Source: Meandrina meandrites
Lineage: Eukaryota; Cnidaria; Anthozoa; Scleractinia; Meandrinidae
Direction: 5' to 3'
NCBI GenBank assembly: GCA_963693305.1
Contig: OY855912.1
Coordinates: forward strand, 8,942,001-9,006,000
Length of the DNA stretch: 64,000 bases
Shown piece after piece: positions 29,682-45,771 of this stretch. Made by a program: the position numbers and the translations under genes. Each line of letters opens with the position of its first letter. The stretch's first letter is position 1. The notes beneath the pieces are model-generated. The model did no database searches. It saw only the letters and a program-made list of their open reading frames with translations, and was not told where the DNA came from.

Positions 29682-30353
29682 ATGGTTATTCTTACTGTTG
29701 TTACAAAAGAAAATCCACATACGGTCTATTTTGAACCCCAGCCTATTCAAAACCCAAGCTATATCCGGCTGTTAAGTTGTTCTCTTTACAATTCGTGGTT
29801 TAACTTAAAGGAAGAGGGGGCAATTATTTTGTTTGATAATGTCAGTAAGCCTTTCGAAGTTACTTTTTTGCCGGGCCATTATACACTCGATGCGTTGGCG
29901 AGTGAAATCAAACACAGTTTATCCAAACATAAGGTCCCATTGCTAACAGATATTTATACTATCGTTGGCCAGCTTGCAATCACAAATCCACAGTATAAAA
30001 AGATTGTTATTGATTCCAATTTAGGCAATTTACTCAATTTAAACTCTTTTACATTGGAATTTAAAACGTTCATAAAAAAGCTGAATTCCGAAACGACATA
30101 TTACATTCATTGCGACCTACTTGACAAAGAACAGAATCTGTTAAATGGCAAACCGTCTACTGTTTTACAAACTTTTGACATAACGGGAAAACCTTTTGAA
30201 AAAGTTTTTTATCAAAGCAGCCCACAACATGTCTTACGCGATGTTTCTGCTGATAAGCATATCTCAAATATGACAATTTCTGTCAGGGACCAAAATAATA
30301 ATCTATTTGACTTTAACGGCATGCCTCTTCAGTTTCTAATTGAAATTAATTAA
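29682..30353 (+). CDS. candidate minor capsid (single jelly-roll, penton-like) protein, 223 aa
   Basis: I use ATG 29682; the frame runs further upstream but overlaps the divergent gene and lacks a better start. Beta-rich throughout. Early strands include HTVYFEPQPIQNPSYIRLLS and YNSWFNLKEEGAIILF, followed by the FEVTFLPGHYTLDALASEI pattern. The protein ends ISVRDQNNNLFDFNGMPLQF plus LIEIN, the characteristic last strands of Polinton and adintovirus minor capsid proteins as I recall them. It would occupy the fivefold vertices. It pairs with the 419-aa capsid candidate, and its order with the next gene (28-bp gap, same strand) suggests joint late expression. Confidence 0.68.
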   Translation: MVILTVVTKENPHTVYFEPQPIQNPSYIRLLSCSLYNSWFNLKEEGAIILFDNVSKPFEVTFLPGHYTLDALASEIKHSLSKHKVPLLTDIYTIVGQLAITNPQYKKIVIDSNLGNLLNLNSFTLEFKTFIKKLNSETTYYIHCDLLDKEQNLLNGKPSTVLQTFDITGKPFEKVFYQSSPQHVLRDVSADKHISNMTISVRDQNNNLFDFNGMPLQFLIEIN

Positions 30354-30381
30354 ACAAGAAAATAATTTTGTTAATATAACC

Positions 30382-31047
30382 ATGGCATCCAACGTATTAC
30401 CATCTGCTCCAGAGTATCGAGAAACAGAAACACAGACACTCTATCCAGTTCTACCAAATCAACCAGATAACAATTTTCGTATGCAGAAAGCCAATGAAGT
30501 TTTAAAATATTTAAGTGACGAAGTTTCACATTATAGGCTTGTTGCCAAAAAATATAAAAGAACTAAAACCATTATCAACTACGCTAGCTTTTCTTCTGGC
30601 GGTATTAGTGGTTTTCTATCCGCAGGTGGAGTAGCAGCTGCTTTTACAGGCATTGGAATTCCTGCGGCAATACCAATTGGCTGTGTTGCCTCTTTATTTG
30701 GGCTAACAGCTGCTGGGCTAACCGGTTTTTACAAAAAGCTTGAGCCCAAACTTATCAAACACTGCAAAATCATGACACTGGCTATGTCAAAATGCGATAC
30801 TGTCAACCGCATACTGTCAAAATCACTTATTGACGGCAAAATCAGCGATTCTGAGTTTCAAAGCATTCTTGATGAAAAACAGAGCTATCTAATTCAGAAG
30901 GAGATTCTTCGGAAAGGAACACTTCCCAAGGAAAAAAATAAACAAAGCAGCCCTGACATAGAAAAAATACGACAAGAGGCCATGCACGAAGAAAGAATTA
31001 GGCTTCAAAAAAAGTTTCTGGGCAGCGCGGCCGATATCTCGAAATAA
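30382..31047 (+). CDS. two-helix membrane protein, 221 aa
   Basis: ATG 30382 lies in ATAACCATGGCATC, an excellent start context; the upstream open frame is not needed. A Pro-rich N-terminus (residues 1-35) precedes a basic helix (KYKRTKTIINYASF) and a hydrophobic Gly/Ala-rich hairpin at about 70-115 (GGVAAAFTGIGIPAAIPIGC, ASLFGLTAAGLTGFY). A helical charged C-terminus follows (CDTVNRILSKSLIDGKISDSEF and a Glu/Arg-rich end). I recall this as a widespread family in cnidarian genomes, often annotated hypothetical. The hairpin resembles membrane-remodelling or pore-like proteins; function unknown. Confidence 0.75.
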   Translation: MASNVLPSAPEYRETETQTLYPVLPNQPDNNFRMQKANEVLKYLSDEVSHYRLVAKKYKRTKTIINYASFSSGGISGFLSAGGVAAAFTGIGIPAAIPIGCVASLFGLTAAGLTGFYKKLEPKLIKHCKIMTLAMSKCDTVNRILSKSLIDGKISDSEFQSILDEKQSYLIQKEILRKGTLPKEKNKQSSPDIEKIRQEAMHEERIRLQKKFLGSAADISK

Positions 31048-32285
31048 AATTTCAGTCGAAGCGCACACTCTTTCACTTTATTAAAGAATGATTTCTGTTC
31101 AAGCACAAATTTGAATTAACTTTTTTGGGAAAAAACGAGATTTTCTCTAAGTGTTACAAAAAATTTCTCTAAGTCTTTTTCTCTAAGTCTTTAAAAACTT
31201 TCTCTAAGTCTTTTCTCTAAGTCTTTGAAAAAATTTCTCTAAGTCTTTCAAAAAATTTTTTCTAAGTCTTTCAAAAATATATGAATGCGTTACAAGAGCG
31301 TTACCTTCACACGTGACGTTGTGTGACTCTGTTGCGTTACAGTCACGCGTGACGTTGCGTGACAGGTCAAACAAAAAAGCAAAACCCTGGTCGGGGGGTG
31401 CTCGTTGGCTGTTCTTTGCCTAGCCCCGGCTAGGTCTTTTCCCCGCCGCTGACAAGGCGGCTGTCCCCCCCATTTTACCTCTGGGTACGAGGTTTGAAAT
31501 CCCGAGGAATCTCTGAGCACCCCCACGTTATCAGTAGGGCCGGAGCGGGCTCACCCAAGGGGCATCTCCCACTGAAAGGAGTTCCTCTATACTCCGTAAC
31601 TCACCATCTGCACAAGCCATTATAACAAGATTCAGTGGGGGCCAACCACACCTCTCTTGGCTTCACCAGAATTGTGAACTGACTAGTCTATGGGCAAAAT
31701 TTCTATTTATTTGTTTCAGTTTAAAATTTCTGACCCTTGTGGTGCCACTTTCTCTGTTCTTCACCTAAATGACGCAATATTTGAGCCTGTACGCATGCGC
31801 TTTTGAAGACTTGGTAAAGACTTGGTAAAGTTTGTAAATAAAATATAGCCAAGAGGCCAAAATGGTTGTCCTTTTCCACGCGATTTGCTTTATTTTAACC
31901 GAACTTTCTACTCCCGTTTGGCAGAACGAAGTCAGACAGATAACATATCAAGTAGTGGAGGCTATGCGAGAGGCCGAAAAAAAATAAACAGGTTCTATCG
32001 AGTCCGTGTTCTAGAAAGATCGCTCGATAGTTCGACAAAAGTTTTGTGATCAAATCCTGTTATTTCTCGATTTCTTCTCGTCGCTTCACTTCGCAAGCTT
32101 CTGTGGGGGCACAAAAACTTACAGCGCGTTAACTGAGCGTATTTTTTTCGTAATATCTATTCTGTTTCGTCTTTTTTCGGCCCAAACACTAAATAGTGAA
32201 GCGACCGCCATTTTGTGTTGCTCTGCTCGTCCAAGGGGCCTGGGAAATATAAATATTGGTTTCCGGTATCTTTCTGAGAAAAATG
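31048..32285. other. gene-poor right arm of the element
   Basis: No convincing gene in 1.24 kb. Contents: a tandem CTCTAAGTCTTT repeat (31140-31275); a block of CGTGACGTTG motifs at 31310-31365; and a GC-rich structured block (31380-31660) with hairpins such as CCTAGCCCCGGCTAGG and CCGCCGCTGACAAGGCGG. A minus-strand 29-codon frame (ATG at about 31622, MACADGELRSIEELL) ends near 31533 and is too short to support. The remainder is AT-rich. Confidence 0.6.
31140..31275. repeat. short tandem repeat TTTCTCTAAGTCTTT in the element
   Basis: About seven imperfect copies of TCTCTAAGTCTTT separated by A/T-rich spacers of 0-10 nt. Located between the last rightward gene and the GC-rich block. It could serve as a terminator region or a protein-binding array; there is no direct evidence. 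Confidence 0.75.
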
Positions 32286-32702
32286 TCACGCAAAGACTCC
32301 TCTCCATTTCGAGGAGAAAGATCTCTTGAAGCACTCATCATAATCATTTTCATCAAAAATAGGATAGCCGAGATAGTGTCTGAATCCATTTCTAATGCAC
32401 AGATTACAGAGACCATTTCGCGAACATCTGATTCTGTCACATTTATAACAAAACAAAACCCTTACAATTTGTTTATTGCGATCGCAAAATGGTGCTTCAT
32501 AAATTGCAGCATGAACTTCATCCCAGCCAAGAGTTTTACGCTGTTTGAGCTTCATTGAAGTATACCCTTTATTGATTTCTTTTCTGACATCGTCCCAGCC
32601 AAGCATTTTACGTTGCCAGAGTCTTATTATAATATACTCTGTACAGATTTTTTCCCGAAGTTCAGCCGGAAGTGCTTGTATTAGTTCAAGTGTGCCTGCC
32701 AT
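32286..32702 (-). CDS. Cys-rich protein with F-box-like N-terminus, 138 aa
   Basis: ATG 32702 lies in ACGGCGATGGCAGG at the inner edge of the right TIR; the frame continues into the TIR, but the ATG context mirrors that of the polymerase at the other end. The N-terminal LIQALPAELREKICTEYI pattern resembles an F-box helix (LPxEL...I). Two repeats follow, each QRK-LGWD-V (about residues 31-42 and 54-65). A Cys cluster (CYKCDRIRCSRNGLCNLC) then suggests a zinc-binding knuckle, and LGYPIFDENDYDECF closes the protein. If F-box-like, it might recruit host ubiquitin ligase; this is inference. I recall relatives in cnidarian Polintons, unassigned. Confidence 0.7.
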   Translation of the reverse strand: MAGTLELIQALPAELREKICTEYIIIRLWQRKMLGWDDVRKEINKGYTSMKLKQRKTLGWDEVHAAIYEAPFCDRNKQIVRVLFCYKCDRIRCSRNGLCNLCIRNGFRHYLGYPIFDENDYDECFKRSFSSKWRGVFA

Positions 32703-32717
32703 CGCCGTATATACAAG

Positions 32718-33032
32718 TGCAGATAATTGTTCAAATGGAAAATAATTCTGGCGCACTTTTGTATATTGGCAGTGCATACATTTCTTCAAAAGAAAATAAT
32801 TATTTTTTGTGTCACATCCGCTCTTTGTTACTTCCTTTCTTGCTTGCTATTTTCACTCAAATACCACCACACACATAGATGATGAGGGTTCTGACGGAAA
32901 AAAAATAAAGATACAAAACAAAGCTGAATTAACAAGAAACGAGGCGAGCATGGGAGCCGAGTTTCTTTTTAATTCAGCTTTGTTTTGTATCTTTATTTTT
33001 TTTGCGTCAGAACCCTCATCATCTATGTGTGT
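32718..33032 (-). repeat. right terminal inverted repeat, 315 bp
   Basis: Complement of the left TIR with one mismatch in 315. Ends CTATGTGTGT at 33032, followed by ACGCA. Confidence 0.95.
32869..33032. repeat. 164-bp terminal hairpin in right TIR
   Basis: The same palindrome as at the left end. The single TIR mismatch lies in the inner arm here (GACGG instead of GACGC), so this hairpin has one unpaired position while the left one pairs exactly in its outer 63 bases. Confidence 0.9.
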
Positions 33033-33037
33033 ACGCA
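33033..33037. repeat. right target-site duplication ACGCA
   Basis: Copy of 16505-16509 directly after the right terminus. Confidence 0.85.
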
Positions 33038-33211
33038 TCTTGAAAAAGTTTGTCGTTTGTAATCCATCTTAATCTCTGTCAGTCAAAGCCAGGCTTGTTT
33101 CCTTTTGTGTTTTTATTACTCGGCTGGTGATTTTTTACATTAGAAAACTATTATTTTGAAGTTTTCCTTCAATTTGAGAGTAATCAGAAATGACTTAAAA
33201 TACCATAACAA

Positions 33212-33417
33212 GGCAAACGAGGACACATTGTTGCTCATGATGTTTTCTTGGGCGAGCAAACGGGGAAACATTTGTTGCGGATACAAAATGCTTCTAAAAG
33301 AAATCAGATGTGTCTCGGACGCAAATTTTGTGTCCGCAACAAATGTTGCGCGCGCGAGCAAACAGCAACAGATACGTCTCCAAGAATGTGTCCGCACAGA
33401 TTGTGTCCTCGTTTGCC
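33212..33417. mobile_element. 206-bp MITE in the right flank
   Basis: GGCAAACGAGGACACA and TGTGTCCTCGTTTGCC are exact terminal inverted repeats. Inside, GAGCAAACGGGG and CAACAAATGTTGCG show further inverted similarity (TTTGTTGCGGA against TCCGCAACAAA). No coding. It lies 180 bp from the element's right end. The rest of 33038-33992 holds no gene I can support. Confidence 0.78.
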
Positions 33418-33992
33418 ACCACCTTTAGGTGAGTATTGTTAGTTCCAAGAACGTACAAGTGACAAGTAGAATATATTCTATGGTATACCACGAGAAAGTG
33501 GTTCGAAAGTGGTGCATAACTATTTTATACCATGCCATAGAGGAAAGGCTTTATAAATACTAAATTTCGTCGGGAATAAGATCGCAGGGCACGATGGGAA
33601 GGTTGGGCTTTATACCGTCTTTCTTGTATTCTGATTGGCTGTATTTCATTGTTATTTGAATAAAAAAACTCCTTAGGCTGCGTAGCACTTGTTCTCGTTT
33701 TTTTTGTGATAAATTGAGAAAATGTTAAAATAGTGCAGTTAGAATAACCCAAACGAAGAAAGCCAGCCAATAATCAGTTCTGTTAGCAGGTACGGTGTTC
33801 CGAACCAAAAAAAAAGACTTAACACTTCTGACAGCTGATGATCTGAGAAGAATTCAAAAGACCTGAAACGTTCGAAAAAAGCTACTTTGCGACCAGTGAA
33901 GGTCAGGACGTTTTACGCAAATTTACATAAAGTAGTGCCCGTTGAACTGCCACGTCTTTATGTACCTGGTCAGCGGTCATTCAAATATCAAG

Positions 33993-41199
<7,207 letters not shown>

Positions 41200-42235
41200 C
41201 AGCAGAGAAGTTCCAGACTTATAAACCTTAATGCCATCAAGAGTCTCTTTAGTAAATTATTAGGCAGTTTTAAAGGAAACATGCAGTGTTTGTTGGAACA
41301 AAATTCCACAAATTTGTTCAAAATATTATCTTAACTTAATGTTTGTTGAAAAGCGGGAAACACATTTGTAACAAAGCCATATTGAGTTAGGAATTTGCAG
41401 GGTGTATCCATGTTGGATAAGTTGTTATGGATAACGATGTCATTGGTTGCCCCATCTTCAGAAAAATAACAGTAGTAAAAGAGGAGGGGTGGGGGGGGGG
41501 GCATGATGATAGAATCTACAACTGTAAGATGGCTGCGCAATGACCAAAGGTCAAAACCCAAAAAGGTTAATACTCCTATCCACTGTTATGTATTATTTCA
41601 TGGGGAAGATAACCCATAAAAATGTCCTGGCTGCCAATGTATTATTGTTTTTGAAAGCTCATTTGGTAGAGTACCTGCACCGGTACCACAGAGGTCACGG
41701 GTTTGAACTTATTGAAGCCCTGAAGTTTTTTTCAGATTTCATTTCCCCCAATTTCTTGGTGGGCTAACGGTGAGGATCATGCCATTGCTCGTTTACTCCT
41801 ATCCAATTATTTTTCTAAAACTAAAATGTTTTGCCTTAATTTCCAACAAATGTGCAATTTTGACGGCACCAGCATCAGAAGAGGTAATAACATTAACGAG
41901 GGGTGTCAACTCTAAGAAGGGGCTGTTTCGGGAGAAAAACAAAATTCTTCCGGGAATCTGAAGATTTTGCCGGGAATCAGGAGACTTGGGAAATTTTCCG
42001 GGAGACACGAAGTAATGAAGTTAAAATTTTGGGAAGTTTGAGATTTTTTGGGAATGTCTCCCAAAAATTCGGGATATTCCAGATTTTCAGGATGACTTTT
42101 AGTACACATGGTTCTGCTCAAACTTCGTTTGTTAAAGCTGTCACCCCCTGTAACATTACAAGTTGCAGGTTTCCTTTAAGCAAACCACAAAGTCAATAAT
42201 GGCAACAACAATGTTATTACATGTGTTTGTAATCA
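41200..42235. other. TVP23 3' flank, no gene seen
   Basis: Contains TVP23 3' UTR and intergenic DNA. 41900-42110 holds a degenerate array of TTCCGGGAATCTGAAGATTTT-like units (GGGA/TCCCG). An oligo-G run sits at 41485. No exon chain found. Confidence 0.5.
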
Positions 42236-42430
42236 ATACAGTGGCTCAGTTGGAGGCACTGTGATCCTGGCTTCAAGCCCAAGTCATTGTGTCATGTTCT
42301 TTTGCAAATAGCTTGACTCTCACAGTGTCCCTCTCAACTCAGGAGTACAAATTTGTAAGCAGCGACTTGTTGAGGTATCCTGTAGAAATGCTGTAGGTTA
42401 GCCTGCAATGGACCAGCATCCCATTTCATC
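42236..42430 (+). mobile_element. degenerate tRNA-derived SINE
   Basis: CAGTGGCTCAGTTGGAGGCAC and CTTCAAGCCCAAGTCATTGTG mark the tRNA-like head. ACTCTCACAGTGTCCCTCTC and GCCTGCAATGGACCAGCATC match the body of the family seen at 44400 and 54800. Diverged, with small gaps. Confidence 0.65.
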
Positions 42431-42841
42431 TGATTTTTTTACTCCAAGTTCTGAAGGGGTGTTTCACACACACAAAAAGAACTTGCCAGCAAACTGTGCA
42501 TTAGATCATAGCCACAAAATTAGTCAGATGTGAAAACAACGAAGGCTCATATTTTAAGGTAAAACAAGCAGACAGAACTATAAACAATATATTGGATTAT
42601 GCTAATCTTAAACTAGATGTAAAAATTTTGAAACCTTTAAAAGGAATTTTACTTATAAATTCAACTTCATGCATTAATTGGTAAATAAGTGTACTATACT
42701 CTTTTTATTGATCATTTGATCATAAACAGTATTTAACCATTCCAGGTTTGCTGTTTGTTTGCCAATATTTTGGCAAAAAAAGGAAATTTGGGATAATTTT
42801 ATTAATTTTAAACTTGGGCCCTTATGGGAGTGAAAGGGATA

Positions 42842-43344
42842 CAGTGGAATCCCGATATGACGATCCTCGATATAAGGATATTCCTACCCTGGGTGCCAGA
42901 GGGTTTTTTTGTTTTTGTTTTGTTTTGTGGCGACAGTGACGCCGCTCACTGTCGCCGCAAAACAAAACAAAAAAAACCCTCTGGCACCCAGGGTACGATA
43001 TTCCCGATTTAACGATGAGAATTTAGCGGACCGAACGTAAAATCTTCCCCGATATAACGATATTATCAGTACACAGTCGCAATTTAAGCAAAACATTGAA
43101 TTTAATCCAATAACATTACAGTAATTGAGTAATCTCTAACGTTTCTGACAACAGCTTTGTACGATGATACGAAAATGATACTGTATTCTAAGTCTCTTTA
43201 TCCAGTGAAAAAGTATATGTTAGGTTTACACAGATATAACGATATTTTCGGTTATTTTACAACCATATCGTTATATCGGGAATTTCGATATAACGATATA
43301 ATTTAACTGCTCCCTTGGCATATCGTTATATTGGGGTTCCACTG
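42842..43344. mobile_element. pogo/Tigger-like MITE with a nested foldback
   Basis: CAGTGGAATCCCGATATGAC at the left end and GTTATATTGGGGTTCCACTG at the right are inverted, flanked by TA at 42840-42841 and 43345-43346. Internal GATATAACGATAT repeats are abundant. It is interrupted at 42887-42993 by a separate palindrome. Confidence 0.85.
42887..42993. mobile_element. 107-bp foldback inserted in the pogo-like MITE
   Basis: CCCTGGGTGCCAGAGGGTTT and its complement form both arms. The arms run through oligo-T/oligo-A and GGCGACAGTGA/TCACTGTCGCC to a tiny GCCGC loop. TA flanks both sides (42885-42886, 42994-42995). Nearly perfect pairing implies recent origin. Confidence 0.85.
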
Positions 43345-44395
43345 TACTAAGGAATTTTATAATTTAGAACAAGTGGCCAAGTAACAGAAAGCGAAGTCTT
43401 TAAAGAAAATGGAAAAAGTCCGTGTCCGTACTAAAGATATATTAGGGGCATATTAGCGGGTGGGGGAGGGAGAGAATTCAGGGAGGAGGTGGAGGGGGCT
43501 TCTTCCGCCTTCTTTTTTTTCCCGATTCCCCATCCCCCTTCGTTATACACCTGATACGCATGACAGACAAAAAGAATGATCGTGGTAAACGTTCTAGTGG
43601 CAGATCCAAGAACGCTTAATGGGGGGAGCGGGGTGTGAGTGTGGCGAGGGGTGGAAGGGGAGCCCCAAAACACTGTTAAAACTAATTTAATGCCCTCCCA
43701 TCCCTCGCGTTTATGTTCTATTATACGCTAATTTACACAAACCCTTACCGCCATTGTACATGCACACGACATTTCACTCGTAAAGGATGCAGCTTTAAAA
43801 TATTGCACTCTTGTGTTTGATGATAAACTGTATGTTGTCAATCATCTATTAAGAAAAAATCTCAGGTCTGAGAGTGGGCACAAATACCCCATTCCAGAAC
43901 TGTCTTTTGCCTTGCCCACTGTATTGTCATGATTTGTTGTGTAAGAAAGCGCGACAAATTTAACTCACCTAACCATGGAACAAAAATCCTAACAAACAGG
44001 AATACACTAGACGTTTATCAGAATTTTACGCTTGTTTGTTGATTTTATGTCTTTGGAGGTGGCTGCACCGTCGAAAATGAAGTTAGACTGACCCGACCGC
44101 AAAACATACTCGTTATGCTTTCAAAAAAGAAATGGCGGCAGCGACTGGAATCCCCAAGCTAGGAGTGGGGTACTCCCATGTGCCGCCACTAAGGTGTGGT
44201 TTTGGTATAAAAATAGGCTCTTTGCAGAGCACGGTCACGTGACCTTGTCAATCATAAAACAAACTAGGTGGTAGTGCAAAATGGTTGCCAGAAATAGAAA
44301 GAGCATGATGACATTAATAAGGTCTGCTGGTGCGTAAAGGCGCTTTGTCGCGGATTTTGACAGATTTTTGAACAGCAAAAATTATACTTGTGTTA

Positions 44396-44698
44396 TAAAG
44401 GGTAAAGTCTGCTTACGAGCCTAGTGGCCCATCAGGCCGGAGCTTATCCCGGTTTCCGTAGCATGAAGCGACTAGGAGTATTTCTACTCCCCCCCTGGAT
44501 GGGATGCTAGTCCATCGCAGGGTTAATCCCAGCTGTAAATTCGCCGGTACCCATTTATACACCTGGGTGGAGAGAGGCACTGTGAGAGTAAAGTGTCTTC
44601 CCCAAGAACACAACGCAGCGCCCTGGCCAGGGCTCGAACCCGGACCGGCGATCCGGAGTCCAGCGCACTGACCATTAGGCCACCGCGCCTCCCTAGGA
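44396..44698 (-). mobile_element. full-length tRNA-derived SINE
   Basis: The best copy of the family. On the minus strand: head GGTGGCCTAATGGTCAGTGC (A box), then GGTCCGGGTTCGAGCCCTGG (B box), CTCTCACAGTGCCTCTCTCC, the GGGTACCGGCG block, ATGGACTAGCATCCCATCC, and a tail with CCGGGATAAGCTCCGGCC ending near GCAGACTTTACC. Pol III internal promoter boxes look intact. Confidence 0.85.
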
Positions 44699-44992
44699 AA
44701 CCTAAAAATAATTGTCCATTTTTATTAAAATTTGCTATATTAGAGCACTGAAACTGTTGACAAGTGTCTTAAGCTGATGATGGAAATGGATTGCAACTTG
44801 AAAAATTGCACTAACTTTTCAAGTTGTTTCCGCGCATCTTCAAATGATATTTATAGCCGTGGTTTGAGTTTTATCCACAAATTATGGTTATATCTTCCTT
44901 AAAATGTTCAAAGACAATGCTTTTCGTGGTTTCAGTTATGATTAACTGAAAATGGTATGACTGTTTTCAAGCAAATAACTCGGAAATAGAAG

Positions 44993-45265
44993 TTATTATT
45001 GCGGTTTTAAAAAACATGCGAACTCCGAGATTCAAAGCCCAACTGTCAATTGGGTTTTCGCTGCCGTCAATCAAAATTATGGGGAGAGCCAACGAACCTT
45101 GGGTCGAAATCTTCCAATCACGACCTACAGTCGTGACCTTTTGACTCGGCTGAAGTGAACCCGAACCCGAGAGGTCCGCTTAGATGATTGACGGGAGTGA
45201 AAACGGAAACCGTTGGTTGGGGTTTGAATTTCAGAGTTCGCATGCTATTGAAAACCGCAATAACG
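44993..45265. mobile_element. 273-bp foldback MITE
   Basis: GTTATTATTGCGGTTTT at the left end pairs with AAAACCGCAATAACG at the right. The arms continue with ATGCGAACTC/GAGTTCGCAT and TTCAAAGCCCAA/TTGGGGTTTGAA. An open plus-strand frame starting at 45184 partly lies in the right arm and is not a gene. Confidence 0.78.
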
Positions 45266-45436
45266 TAACAAATACGATTCAGTTCCTATCATTTTTTCAG
45301 CCTGATGACCTTAAAGGTGCCTCGACAACTCCGGAGACCGTCATTTTACGTTGGAGAACCCTAAGCGGTACCAATCAACCAATTTTACCCCCTAAAAGGA
45401 ACGACAAGCACCCCCGTCTTTCCATAATTAGATATC

Positions 45437-45771
45437 CTAAATGATCTAACAAACGCCCACTCTAAAATTAACGCCTCGTATCTAATAAGCGCCCTCCTTG
45501 TGGTACAAAGTTTGTATAAATCGTATCTAAAACACGCTCCCCTCTAATAGCCCCGTATCTAATAGACGCCCCCCAAGAATCGCCTCAACCATCGAAGAGG
45601 GCCAACGATGACCCTGGTGACGATAAAGACAACGATATCAAACGATGAAAGACATCAGCGCAGATGTCATTTGTTTTGACGCTAAAGTGAAATAAACGCC
45701 TCGTATCTATTTAACGCCCCTCCTAGGACCCCTAAAATGTGATAGACGACCCGGGCATTTATTAGATCATT
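45437..45771. mobile_element. MITE with AAATGATCTAA ends
   Basis: AAATGATCTAA and TTAGATCATTT are inverted ends. Inside, the phrase ACGCCTCGTATCTA occurs in several copies (near 45472 and 45694, with variants between). No coding. Confidence 0.65.

Larger units (their letters stand above)
16510..33032. mobile_element. complete Maverick/Polinton-class virus-like element, 16.5 kb
   Basis: The element is bounded by 315-bp terminal inverted repeats and a 5-bp target duplication. It encodes the hallmark Polinton set: protein-primed family B DNA polymerase, retroviral-type integrase, FtsK/HerA-type packaging ATPase, a probable double jelly-roll major capsid protein and a candidate single jelly-roll minor capsid protein, plus at least eight accessory proteins. 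No introns are needed in any gene, unlike the host genes on both sides. Genes are packed closely, and adjacent convergent genes overlap by 4 and 21 nt. The integrase frame is interrupted once; the rest is open. Close relatives are expected among cnidarian Polintons and adintovirus-like elements. An adenain-type protease was not recognised. Confidence 0.95.

Noticed and set aside
31290..31526. 78-codon minus-strand frame in the element
   Set aside because: Covers the GC-rich hairpin block; no hydrophobic core or known pattern.
31533..31622. 29-codon minus-strand frame starting MACADGELRS
   Set aside because: Ends within a GC-rich structured block, no partner exon, too short to distinguish from chance.
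44615..44698. tRNA gene on the minus strand
   Set aside because: tRNA-like head of a SINE; the body of the SINE continues for 200 bp.
45184..45444. 86-codon plus-strand frame
   Set aside because: Its first third lies in the right arm of a foldback MITE; no motif.
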